Origin: CAYRVX01 sp964427875
Lineage (GTDB): Bacteria > Planctomycetota > Phycisphaerae > SM23-33
DNA: 64,000 nt
Reading direction: 5' to 3'
Assembly (NCBI GenBank): GCA_964427875.1
Contig: CAYRVX010000001.1
Location: forward strand, 62,001-126,000
Under the pieces are notes generated by a model. The model was not told where the DNA came from. It did no database searches and was given only the letters and a program-made list of their open reading frames with translations. Positions 33,839 to 41,246 of this stretch are shown here, piece by piece. Numbering within the stretch: position 1 is the first letter of the stretch; each line of letters opens with the position of its first letter. Position numbers and translations under genes: made by a program.

Positions 33839-34834
33839 TCAAGTTACCCCGGGCCCAGCGGAACCAGAGCGGATGCTGATGATGGAGCAAAGCAGGTCCT
33901 GGAATCTCTGGTGCCCTGGAGAGCCGCGGCGCAGTAGCTCGTCCATCTGGAAGAAGTGGCTAGTGGTCGGAGACTCCCGACGGGCGATGTCGTCCGGCAC
34001 ATCGGCTCGCAAGACGGTCCAGAACTCGAAGAAACCTCGAGCGCGGGCCTTCTGGTGGCTCTTCTCCGCTTCCCCCAGACGGTTGTGGACGTTGGAGACA
34101 TCCCGTCCCCCTTTGATCTCGACCGATACCAGAGGACGAACCGCGGACGGGAGCCTCTCCGTGATGGCGATGTCCGGGTCAGTGGAAAAGGCGATCACCA
34201 CGATCCGCCCCGCATCGTTTGTCACCAAGATCGTCCGCTTCGTTTCTTCGGTTACGTGGTCCGCCACCAGGCCCCGGATCAAGTGGAAGATCTCGCGAGT
34301 CGCCCTCTGACCGATCCTGGTGTTCTCGCTTCCTCTCAGTTGCGGGCCAAGTGTGAGGATTTGCAGGTCTCGAACAACGTCGAGGGACAACTGATCCAAA
34401 CGCTCGACAAGCGTTTCAGCAGAGGCAACAAGGCTTCGGCACAGCGCCGGGACGTGTTGCCCAGCACTTGCCGAAATGCTGCCTCCCACCTCCATGCTCT
34501 TGAAGCGTCCGAAGGGTCCCCGGTTGTAGAACTCCTTTTGAGAGAGACCCAGCAGAAGCCGGTAGTACCCAAGCAGCAACGGGTCTGCCTCCAGGACGCA
34601 GGGGACCGGGAACACGACCTCCCCCCGGAGACCGAAAGAGGCGAGTCGCTTCAGGCTGGCCTCCGAAACGAACTGGCTGAGCTGCGCGTTCACTCGCGCC
34701 AGATCGATTCGGTCCAAGACGCGAGCGAGGGCCCGGTGGAGATACATTTCGCGTATCGCCTGGAGCCGGTAGTAGAAGGAAACCTGCAAACTCGGCTGAA
34801 TGCAGGGGAGTTTCAATCCTCCGTCGCGTTCCAT
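33839..34834 (-). CDS. Type II restriction endonuclease, XcyI-like PD-(D/E)XK enzyme, 331 aa
   Basis: The nuclease core is readable: TDPDIAI (Asp221) followed 18 residues later by VSVEIKGG (Glu239, Lys241) gives D-x(17)-E-x-K, with RDVSNVHNRLGEAEKSHQKA after it. Overall size, the N-terminal helix-rich half (VVFPVPCVLEADPLLLGYYR, LGLSQKEFYNRGPFGRFKSM) and the linked N4-cytosine-type methylase fit the XcyI/Cfr9I family (RE_XcyI), whose members cut CCCGGG. The start overlaps the end of the methylase gene by 22 bp, so translation is coupled and the methylase is made first. Base use is less GC-biased at third positions than in the neighbours by eye, suggesting transfer. Specificity is predicted, not shown. 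Confidence 0.72.
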   Translation of the reverse strand: MERDGGLKLPCIQPSLQVSFYYRLQAIREMYLHRALARVLDRIDLARVNAQLSQFVSEASLKRLASFGLRGEVVFPVPCVLEADPLLLGYYRLLLGLSQKEFYNRGPFGRFKSMEVGGSISASAGQHVPALCRSLVASAETLVERLDQLSLDVVRDLQILTLGPQLRGSENTRIGQRATREIFHLIRGLVADHVTEETKRTILVTNDAGRIVVIAFSTDPDIAITERLPSAVRPLVSVEIKGGRDVSNVHNRLGEAEKSHQKARARGFFEFWTVLRADVPDDIARRESPTTSHFFQMDELLRRGSPGHQRFQDLLCSIISIRSGSAGPGVT

Positions 34835-35700
34835 AGCAAGCAGCTCCGTCCCAGACGCTTCCTGGCCATCTCCGCGTATTCTGCCTTGAGCTCAATGCCG
34901 ATGAAACGGCGCCGTAAGTGACGGCACACGACGCCGACAGTTCCGGAGCCGAAAAAGGGGTCCAGGACGATATCCCTCGGCCGGGAGCTTGCAGTGATGC
35001 ACGGGATGATCAGGTTCTCAGGAAAGGTGGCGAAGTGCGCCTCGGGGAAAGGTTCTGTGTTCACTGACCATACCGTGCGCCGGTTCCGCAGCCGACCGTC
35101 CCCGTTGGACCTCTCCATGATCGCCCGATGGTCGTAGTAGTAGCGCAGGGCCTTGGACAGCAAGAAGATGTACTCGTGTGCACGCGTCGGGCGGTCCTTC
35201 ACCGACTCGGGCTGGCAGTTCGGCTTGTGCCAGATGATGTCGGAGCGCAAATACCAACCATCCTCCTGGAGACGGAGTGCCAAGCGCCAAGGCACGCCAA
35301 CCAGGTCCTTGGGTTTCAGGCCCTCGGGAGTGGGAGGCCTGTGATCCATGGCTCGGGCCGGGTTCTTCTTGTCGCTATCGCGCCACTTCCGATTGCCGCT
35401 GGTATATGAGTCCCCCAGGTTTACCCAAAGCGTTCCGTCATCCCGTAGGGTCCTGCGGACCTCGCGGAACACCCTCACCAGGTTCTCAATGTACTTGTCC
35501 ACTCGATCCTCCGCCCCTATCTGGAGACTGTCCTCATAGTCCCGCAGGCCCCAATAGGGCGGGCTGGTCACACAGCAAGCGAATGTCCCATCGGGGATCA
35601 TTGCCAGGACAGTCTGTGCGTCTCCCACCAGCACCGCACTGTCGAGGCTTCCGTGAAGCGCAGGACCTATGTCGCTCAGATTCCGTAGCTTTGATGACAT
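34813..35700 (-). CDS. Site-specific DNA methyltransferase, beta-class, probable N4-cytosine, 295 aa
   Basis: Modifying partner of the downstream nuclease. Motif IV TSPPYWGLRDY is at residues 45-55 and motif I DPFFGSGTVGVV near residue 254, the motif IV-then-I order of beta-class amino-methylases. TSPPYWGLRDY is typical of N4-cytosine enzymes such as those of the XcyI/Cfr9I (CCCGGG) systems. Other blocks: LWVNLGDSYTSG, DLVGVPWRLALRLQEDGWYLRSDIIWHKPNCQPESVKDRPTRAHEY (motifs VIII-X region; only described, not aligned). The ATG at 35700 (MSSKL) gives a normal N-terminus; the frame continues to an ATG at 35757 that would overlap the helicase gene. The helicase gene ends 43 bp upstream, the same strand. 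Confidence 0.85.
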   Translation of the reverse strand: MSSKLRNLSDIGPALHGSLDSAVLVGDAQTVLAMIPDGTFACCVTSPPYWGLRDYEDSLQIGAEDRVDKYIENLVRVFREVRRTLRDDGTLWVNLGDSYTSGNRKWRDSDKKNPARAMDHRPPTPEGLKPKDLVGVPWRLALRLQEDGWYLRSDIIWHKPNCQPESVKDRPTRAHEYIFLLSKALRYYYDHRAIMERSNGDGRLRNRRTVWSVNTEPFPEAHFATFPENLIIPCITASSRPRDIVLDPFFGSGTVGVVCRHLRRRFIGIELKAEYAEMARKRLGRSCLLWNATED

Positions 35701-35743
35701 CTTTCTCACTAGCCCATCTCCCGGTTCCCTGTGGCATCTTCGA

Positions 35744-37750
35744 TCATACCGGGCCATGATCTCCTTGGCAAGCGTTGCCGAACTCGTCGCGGATGATCTC
35801 GACGTCGGGCAGGGCCTGGATGAACCCCCGGCCGTAGGAGCGCGTCGCGATGCGGGGGTCCAGGACGACCACGATGCCGCGGTCGCTCTTCGTGCGGATC
35901 AGGCGCCCGAAGCCCTGCTTGAAGCGGATGATCGCCTCGGGGAGCTGGTAGTCGCGGAACGGATTGCCGCCCGAGCGCCGGATGGTGTCGATGCGGGCCT
36001 CGGTGATCGGCTCGTCCGGAACGGCGAACGGCAGCTTGGCGATGATCACGTTGCTCAGCGCCTCGCCGGCGACGTCCACGCCCTGCCAGAAGCTCGTCGT
36101 GCCCAGCAGGACCGAGTTGGCCTTCGCGCGGAACCTATCGAGCATGGCCCCGCGGGAGAGCCCCCAGCCCTGCACGAGCAGCTCGTAGCCGCCCTCCTGG
36201 CAGAACTCCTCCAGTTCCTCGGCGGCCGCCTCGAGCATCCGGTAGCTCGTGAACAGCACGAAGCAGCGGCCCTTTGATTTCTCCACGTAGTAGGCGACGG
36301 CCCGGCACGCGGCGGGCACGAAGCGGTCCAGCTCGTTCGGGTTGCCCAGGTCGGTCTCGACGTGCAGCGTCACCTGCCTGCGAAAGTCGAAGGGGCTGTC
36401 GAGCAGGAGCTCTCGGCCTTCGTCCACGCCCAGCCGGGACCGAATGTACTCGAAGCCGTGCCGCCCGCCGCGGGCGGTGGCCAGCGTGGCGCTGGTCAGC
36501 ACGACGGAGCCGACCTTGCCGAACAGCAGCTCGCGCAGGATCGGCGAGACGTCGATCGGCGCCGAGGCCAGCGTGACGATCCTCCGGTCGCGGCGCCGTC
36601 GCGTAGTGAGCCAGTAGGCGTGGGTGTCGTCGCCCTGGCCGAGGAGCTGGTCGATCTGGCCGGCCAACTCGCCGCATCGCTGCTCGTAGCCCAGAAGCTC
36701 GAACCGGTGGTCCGGATCGCTCACGTCGCGGCGGAGACGCTCCAGCACGGCCGCCAGTTTCCGCAGCGCCGGCGACAGCTCGTTGGAGACGATGCCGCCC
36801 TCGTTGATGCGCCCGTTGGCTGCGATGGCCGGGCCCTTGTAGCTCGCCAGGGCCTCGAAGAAGCCCTCGGAGGCGTTGGCGGCCCGGACGACCGCGGCGA
36901 TGGCCTTCTTGTCGCCGATCAGCGCGATCACGCCGCGGTCGGTCCGGTCGTTGTACAGATCGCGCAGCAGGAAGGCCACCATCGAGCTGCTGACACTTCG
37001 CCCGAAGTGGTCGCTGGCCACCTGCTCGACGGTGTGGGCCTCGTCCAGCACGGCGAAGTCGTAGTCGCCCAACAGCTTCGCCTGGGCCGCTTTGGCCGCC
37101 TGGAGCGCCAGGTCCGAGAAGAACAGCGCGTGGTTGACGACCAGCACGTTGGCGGCCTGCATCTTGCGGCGGGCGGCCTGGAGGTGGCAGTGGCCGTAAT
37201 GGTCGCACTGACTGCCCCGGCACGAGCCCGCCTCGCTGCGGACCTTCTCCCAGACCCCCCGTTCGAGCTCGAAGTCGATGTCCTGTAGCGACCCGCCGGG
37301 CGTTTCCATCGCCCACTCCGTGAGGTCCTGGAGCTGCTGCTGGTGGCTGGCGGAGGCGAAGAGTCGGTCGCGCCCCTTGACCGCCATGGCCAGGCGCCGA
37401 AAGCACAGGTAGTTGTTCCGCCCCTTGCCCAGGACGGCCGAGAACTCCACCGGCAGCACGTCGTGGAGGAACGGCAGGTCCTTGCCGATGAGCTGCTCCT
37501 GAAGCGCGATGGTGTAGGTGGAGATCACGATGCGGCGGCCGTTGTCGGCCGCGGCGAGGATCCCCGGCACGAGGTACGCGAAGCTCTTGCCCACGCCCGT
37601 GCCGGCCTCGACGATCAGGTGCTCCCGGTCGGCAAACGCGCCGGCGACGGCGCGGGCCATGTCGAGCTGCTGGTCGCGCCGCTCGTAGCTGCTGAGGTGC
37701 CCAGAGACCATGCCGCCCGGAGCGAGAATGTCCTCGACGCTCAGCGTCAT
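35744..37750 (-). CDS. ATP-dependent helicase of the DinG/XPD type with Fe-S cluster, 668 aa
   Basis: Superfamily 2 DNA helicase. Walker A AGTGVGKS at residues 49-56 follows YERRDQQLDMA, a Q-motif-like start. Four cysteines (NNYLC, then GSCRGSQCDHYGHC) are placed as in the iron-sulphur domain of DinG/XPD-type enzymes, followed by VVNHALFF and DEAH in the Walker B position. C-terminal motifs FVLFTSYRMLEAA, TSFWQGVDVAGE and GFGRLIRTKSDRG match motifs IV, V and VI. Start overlaps the stop of the upstream membrane gene (ATGA). Such helicases unwind DNA during repair and R-loop resolution. Length is normal. The presence of the restriction system immediately downstream may be coincidental. Confidence 0.9.
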   Translation of the reverse strand: MTLSVEDILAPGGMVSGHLSSYERRDQQLDMARAVAGAFADREHLIVEAGTGVGKSFAYLVPGILAAADNGRRIVISTYTIALQEQLIGKDLPFLHDVLPVEFSAVLGKGRNNYLCFRRLAMAVKGRDRLFASASHQQQLQDLTEWAMETPGGSLQDIDFELERGVWEKVRSEAGSCRGSQCDHYGHCHLQAARRKMQAANVLVVNHALFFSDLALQAAKAAQAKLLGDYDFAVLDEAHTVEQVASDHFGRSVSSSMVAFLLRDLYNDRTDRGVIALIGDKKAIAAVVRAANASEGFFEALASYKGPAIAANGRINEGGIVSNELSPALRKLAAVLERLRRDVSDPDHRFELLGYEQRCGELAGQIDQLLGQGDDTHAYWLTTRRRRDRRIVTLASAPIDVSPILRELLFGKVGSVVLTSATLATARGGRHGFEYIRSRLGVDEGRELLLDSPFDFRRQVTLHVETDLGNPNELDRFVPAACRAVAYYVEKSKGRCFVLFTSYRMLEAAAEELEEFCQEGGYELLVQGWGLSRGAMLDRFRAKANSVLLGTTSFWQGVDVAGEALSNVIIAKLPFAVPDEPITEARIDTIRRSGGNPFRDYQLPEAIIRFKQGFGRLIRTKSDRGIVVVLDPRIATRSYGRGFIQALPDVEIIRDEFGNACQGDHGPV

Positions 37751-38211
37751 CTGCTCAGCGGCCTCGTCCTGGACGCAGGTGCCGACGCGCTCGGCGTCTC
37801 AGGCGAGGTCAGGCGTCGGGAGAACTGAAGGATGAACCAGACCGTCCAGACCGCGACGATCACGGTGATGAGGGTCGCGAGAATGGTGATCATGGTTCTC
37901 CCGCGGACGATCGTCCGCCTCATCGACGAGATGACGCGGTCCTTGGCGAGCGTCAGCATGGCCAGCATGATCGCGCCGACCGTCGGGGCGATGCTGATCG
38001 AGTGGATGCCGCTGTAGAGGAACACGGCCCGCGAGACCTCCTGCCCGGACTGGAGGAAGTAGCGAAGCTCCTCGCCGCGGGCCTCGACGTGACCGTTGAC
38101 CGCCTCGCCCCAGAAGAACCAGTACAGGATCACGTAGGCCAGGAAGTTCGCCAAGCCGATCATGATGATCCATATGCAGATTCGGGTGCGGCGGTCCATT
38201 CCTTCAGCCAT
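37747..38211 (-). CDS. Three-helix membrane protein, 154 aa
   Basis: Three hydrophobic segments: IWIIMIGLANFLAYVILYWFF, AVFLYSGIHSISIAPTVGAIML and TMITILATLITVIVAVWTVWF, with a hydrophilic, S/P-rich tail. No family recognised. The stop overlaps the helicase start by 4 bp (ATGA), so both are in one transcript and translation of the helicase depends on it. A role in anchoring or regulating the helicase is only speculative. A slightly later ATG (MDRRTRICIW) is possible. Confidence 0.65.
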   Translation of the reverse strand: MAEGMDRRTRICIWIIMIGLANFLAYVILYWFFWGEAVNGHVEARGEELRYFLQSGQEVSRAVFLYSGIHSISIAPTVGAIMLAMLTLAKDRVISSMRRTIVRGRTMITILATLITVIVAVWTVWFILQFSRRLTSPETPSASAPASRTRPLSR

Positions 38212-38261
38212 CCGTCATCTCGGGCCCCATGAATCCGCAATCCGCAATTCGCAATCCGCAA

Positions 38262-39077
38262 TCAGTCGGCCCCGATCACGCCCTCCAGCGGCGAGGAGGC
38301 GGTGGCGTAGAGCTTTCTTGGGATTCGCCCGGCCTGATACGCCAGCAGGCCGCTCTCCAGCGCCAGCCTCATCGCCCGCGCCATCTTCACGGGGTCTTTG
38401 GCGCCGGCGATGCCGGTGTTGAGCAGCACGCCGTCGGCGCCGAGCTCCATGGCGATCGTCACGTCGCTGGCCGTGCCCACGCCGGCGTCCACGATGACCG
38501 GGAAGTCCGCATCGCCGGCCTTGAGCTGCTGGAGGATGATCCGGAGGTTCCACGGGTTCAGCACGCCCTGCCCGGAGCCGATCGGGCTGCCGGCCGGCAT
38601 GACCGAATCGGCGCCGGCCTCCTTCAAGCGGACCGCCATCACCGGGTCGTCCGACGTGTAGCACAGCACGGTGAGCCCCTCGTCCTTTAGCGTCTTCAGC
38701 GCCTCCAGCGTGCCGACGGGATCGGGCAGCAGCGTCTTCCTGTCGCCCAGCACCTCGAGCTTCACCCAGCCGCTGCCGGGGTTCTCCAGCCCCTCCAGCA
38801 GTTCCCGCCCCAGCCGGGCCGTGCGGATCGCGTCCTCGGCGTTGAAGCACCCGGCCGTGTTCGGCAGCAGCGTGTACTTGCCGGGATCGAGGAAGTCCAG
38901 GATGTTCCGCCCGTCGGAGTCCATCATGCGCTCGCGCCGGACGGCCACGGTGACGACCTCGCAGCCGCTTTCGGGCAGCGCCTCGGCCATCAGCTCGAAC
39001 GTCTCGTACTTGCCCGTGCCGACGAAGAGGGGATTGTGGATCTCGAAGTTTCCTATGTGCAGCGCTGGCTTGTCCAT
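38262..39077 (-). CDS. thiG: Thiazole synthase ThiG, 271 aa
   Basis: Makes the thiazole phosphate of thiamine from 1-deoxy-xylulose-5-phosphate, dehydroglycine and ThiS thiocarboxylate. The sequence has the ThiG landmarks: LFVGTGKYETFELMAEAL, VTVAVRRER, DFLDPGKYTLLPNTAGCFNAEDA, GWVKLEVLGD (Lys106, the Schiff-base lysine position), VMPAGSPIGSGQG and PVIVDAGVGTASDV. Length is normal. The ATG at 39077 opens MDKPALHIGNFEI; the frame is open upstream but without family sequence. It is the last gene of a thiS/zinc-ribbon/thiG operon. ThiF, ThiH/ThiO and ThiE genes are not in the window. Confidence 0.95.
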   Translation of the reverse strand: MDKPALHIGNFEIHNPLFVGTGKYETFELMAEALPESGCEVVTVAVRRERMMDSDGRNILDFLDPGKYTLLPNTAGCFNAEDAIRTARLGRELLEGLENPGSGWVKLEVLGDRKTLLPDPVGTLEALKTLKDEGLTVLCYTSDDPVMAVRLKEAGADSVMPAGSPIGSGQGVLNPWNLRIILQQLKAGDADFPVIVDAGVGTASDVTIAMELGADGVLLNTGIAGAKDPVKMARAMRLALESGLLAYQAGRIPRKLYATASSPLEGVIGAD

Positions 39078-39195
39078 TTGGGCCGTCTCTTGTCCAATTG
39101 CTTTGGGTTGCCTGCTCTGTGCTCTTCGCGGGGGGGCCCCGGAAGAGGCGGCGTCAAGGTTGCCACCTATACCCCAAGCCCCACGGGGGCACAAA

Positions 39196-39600
39196 TCAAT
39201 TCCGTCCGTATTCCTTCCTGTGCTTGAGGAAGCACCCCACGGCCGCGGCGACGCCCCCGGCGGCGGCCATCGCAATCAGGGCCGCCTGCGCCCGCCCGAC
39301 GATCCGCCAGCCGAAGATCAGGTCCGACAGCGCAAAGCCCAGGAGGGCGAGGAAGACCAGCAGGATCACGCTGACGGCCGGCAGAGTCGGCTCGTGGAAA
39401 TGCCACGCGGCGTGGGGGCGGAACTGCGTCCCGCAGCTCGAGCATCGCTGCGCGCCGCCGATCGGTCTGGTCCGCAGGCTGCCGCAGGCGGGGCATTTCG
39501 GCCCGCGGGCCGCCTCGCCGCCGGCCAGGACGTCGCCAAGCAGCCACCACAAGACAACGCCTGCCGCCGCAAGAATGCAGAAGGTCACGATCGTGGCCAT
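39196..39600 (-). CDS. Zinc-ribbon membrane protein between thiS and thiG, 134 aa
   Basis: One N-terminal helix (MATIVTFCILAAAGVVLWWL), a four-cysteine zinc ribbon (Cys36/Cys39 in CPAC, Cys53/Cys56 in CSSC), and two C-terminal helices (VSVILLVFLALLGFAL and LIAMAAAGGVAAAVGC). It lies in a tight operon, 52 bp after thiS and 118 bp before thiG. No known thiamine protein has this layout to my knowledge; possible roles are a membrane tether or a general zinc-ribbon protein carried along. Function unknown. Confidence 0.6.
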   Translation of the reverse strand: MATIVTFCILAAAGVVLWWLLGDVLAGGEAARGPKCPACGSLRTRPIGGAQRCSSCGTQFRPHAAWHFHEPTLPAVSVILLVFLALLGFALSDLIFGWRIVGRAQAALIAMAAAGGVAAAVGCFLKHRKEYGRN

Positions 39601-39652
39601 GGTTCAGCCTCCGCCCGTCGGCGGCCGGCCGCCAAACGCCGACAGCCCGCAC

Positions 39653-39853
39653 TCACCCGCCGCCGACCAGCGTCACAATCTCCAGGGCGTCGTTCTCGCA
39701 AAGACGTGTCTCGCCGTAGCAGGCCCGGGGGACGATCCGGCGGTTCAGCTCCACCGCCACGCGCCGCGGCCGGAGCCGCCGCGACGCCAGCAGCTCCGCG
39801 ACGCTCAGCGCATCGCAAAACTCCTCCCACTTGCCGTTGATCCTGATCCGCAT
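39653..39853 (-). CDS. thiS: Sulfur carrier protein ThiS, 66 aa
   Basis: Ubiquitin-fold sulphur donor for thiazole synthesis. The 66-residue protein has MRIRINGKWEEF at the N-terminus, SVAELLASRRLRPRRVAVELN in the middle and ends VTLVGGG, supplying the C-terminal Gly-Gly that carries the thiocarboxylate. The family motif VELNxxIVPR is intact. Ribosome site GGGAG eight bases upstream of the ATG. It is the first gene of the operon, with a good promoter at 39888-39917. The 5' leader is only about 28 bases, too short for a TPP riboswitch. Confidence 0.93.
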   Translation of the reverse strand: MRIRINGKWEEFCDALSVAELLASRRLRPRRVAVELNRRIVPRACYGETRLCENDALEIVTLVGGG

Positions 39854-39887
39854 CCGAATCGCTCCCGCAGAGTCCGCTACACGCCCG

Positions 39888-39917
39888 ATTATAGAACGCC
39901 GCGCACCGGGCGGTCAA
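39888..39917 (-). promoter_or_regulatory. Sigma-70-type promoter of the thiS-thiG operon
   Basis: On the minus strand, TTGACC (-35, 39912-39917) and TATAAT (-10, 39888-39893) are spaced 18 bp, 35 bp before the thiS start. This is one of the clearest consensus promoters in the window. Confidence 0.75.
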
Positions 39918-40012
39918 GACGCGCGAGAAGACGCTTGCGGCCGGCGCGTCCCTCGCGTATGCAATCCCTGGATCGCCCGTGAGCTGCAATCTCTGCAACG
40001 GGAGGAAGACCC

Positions 40013-41044
40013 ATGGCCATTCGCTGGGGTGTGATCGGCTGCGGCAACGTCTGCGAGGTGAAGAGCGTCCCCGGGCTCCAGAAGGCCGACGGCAGCGAGG
40101 TGGTTGTCGTCATGCGGCGCGACGGCGAGAAGGCCAGGGACTACGCCGACCGCCACGGCGTCGCCAGGTGGACCGACGACCCGGACGCGGTCATCGGCGA
40201 TCCCGAAGTCGATGCCGTCTACGTCGCCACGCCCGTCGGCAATCACATGGATTACGCCCTGCGGGCCTGCGAGGCGGGCAAGTGCGCCTACGTCGAGAAG
40301 CCCATGGCCCGCAACCACGCCGAGTGCATGCGGATGGTCGAGGCCTTCCGCCGGGCCGGGCTGGGGCTCTTCGTGGCCTACTACCGGCGAGGGCTCGCTC
40401 GCTTCCTGAAGACAAAGGACCTCGTCGAGGCCGGGCGAATCGGACGCGTGACCGGCGTGAACTACCGGCTCTGCCAGCCCCGCCACCGCGTCGTCGACCC
40501 GGAGGACCTCCCCTGGCGCCTCGTCGCGGAGCACTCCGGCGGCGGGATCTTCCTCGACCTCGGCTCGCACACGCTGGACATCCTGGACTTCATTCTGGGC
40601 CCGCTGACGGACGTGGCCGGCGGGGGCGCGAACCTCGCGGGTGACTACGACGTGGAAGACCGCGTCGTGATGACCTTCCGCACCGAATCCGGCGCGCTGG
40701 GGGCCGCCTCGTGGAACTTCGCCACCGATATCGACGAGGACCTCATCGAGATCACCGGCACGGACGGGCGGATCTCGCTCTCGACGTTCGGCATCGAGCC
40801 GGTCCGCCTGAGGAGCCCCGCCGGCGAGGAGAGCTTCGACCTGCCGAACCCGAAGCACGTCCAGCAGCCTCTGATCCAGACGATGGTGGACGAGCTGCTC
40901 GGGGAGGGCAGGTGCCCCTCGACGGGCGCCTCGGCCGCCCGGACCGCCCGCGTCATGGACACGGTGCTGGATGGTTACTACGGCGGCCGGGGCGATGAGT
41001 ACTGGCAGCGCCCGGCGACCTGGCCCGGCCGCCGGCGGCGCTGA
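40013..41044 (+). CDS. Gfo/Idh/MocA family oxidoreductase, 343 aa
   Basis: NAD(P)-dependent dehydrogenase-like protein. Rossmann start WGVIGCGNVCEVKSVPGLQ (GxGxxG), then YVATPVGNHMDYALRA and the EKP signature in YVEKPMARNHAECMRM. C-terminal domain has GGGIFLDLGSHTLDILDFILG. Strong ribosome site GGAGGAAG before ATG at 40013. It is divergent from the thiS promoter region and upstream of the PQQ gene. The substrate is not identifiable; not the same lineage as 2584-3696 (low similarity). Planctomycetota encode large numbers of these, often for sugars. Confidence 0.9.
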   Translation: MAIRWGVIGCGNVCEVKSVPGLQKADGSEVVVVMRRDGEKARDYADRHGVARWTDDPDAVIGDPEVDAVYVATPVGNHMDYALRACEAGKCAYVEKPMARNHAECMRMVEAFRRAGLGLFVAYYRRGLARFLKTKDLVEAGRIGRVTGVNYRLCQPRHRVVDPEDLPWRLVAEHSGGGIFLDLGSHTLDILDFILGPLTDVAGGGANLAGDYDVEDRVVMTFRTESGALGAASWNFATDIDEDLIEITGTDGRISLSTFGIEPVRLRSPAGEESFDLPNPKHVQQPLIQTMVDELLGEGRCPSTGASAARTARVMDTVLDGYYGGRGDEYWQRPATWPGRRRR

Positions 41045-41148
41045 ACGCCGGCTGATGAGTCCGCCGCAGGCGCGCGAATCGGCCGGAAGCCCTCGAACTG
41101 GCGCGAATCTCCGACGCGCCCCGTGCCGGGAGTCGGGAGAAATCTCAG

Positions 41149-41176
41149 TTGGTCTTCCCCCGCGCCATGATACAAT
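41149..41176 (+). promoter_or_regulatory. Promoter for the 1453-aa PQQ-propeller gene
   Basis: TTGGTC (41149-41154) and TACAAT (41171-41176) with a 16-bp spacer, 70 bp upstream of the start codon at 41247. The -10 box is five of six consensus. Confidence 0.5.
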
Positions 41177-41246
41177 GCCTGGTATGTGTCGCCGGACCGA
41201 CGGCGCGGCTCGCCGTCGGTTTGTCTTCCCTGTGGAGCCCGGATGT

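Noticed and set aside
39853..39881. TPP riboswitch in front of thiS
   Set aside because: The leader between the -10 box and the start is only about 28 bases, too short for a riboswitch.
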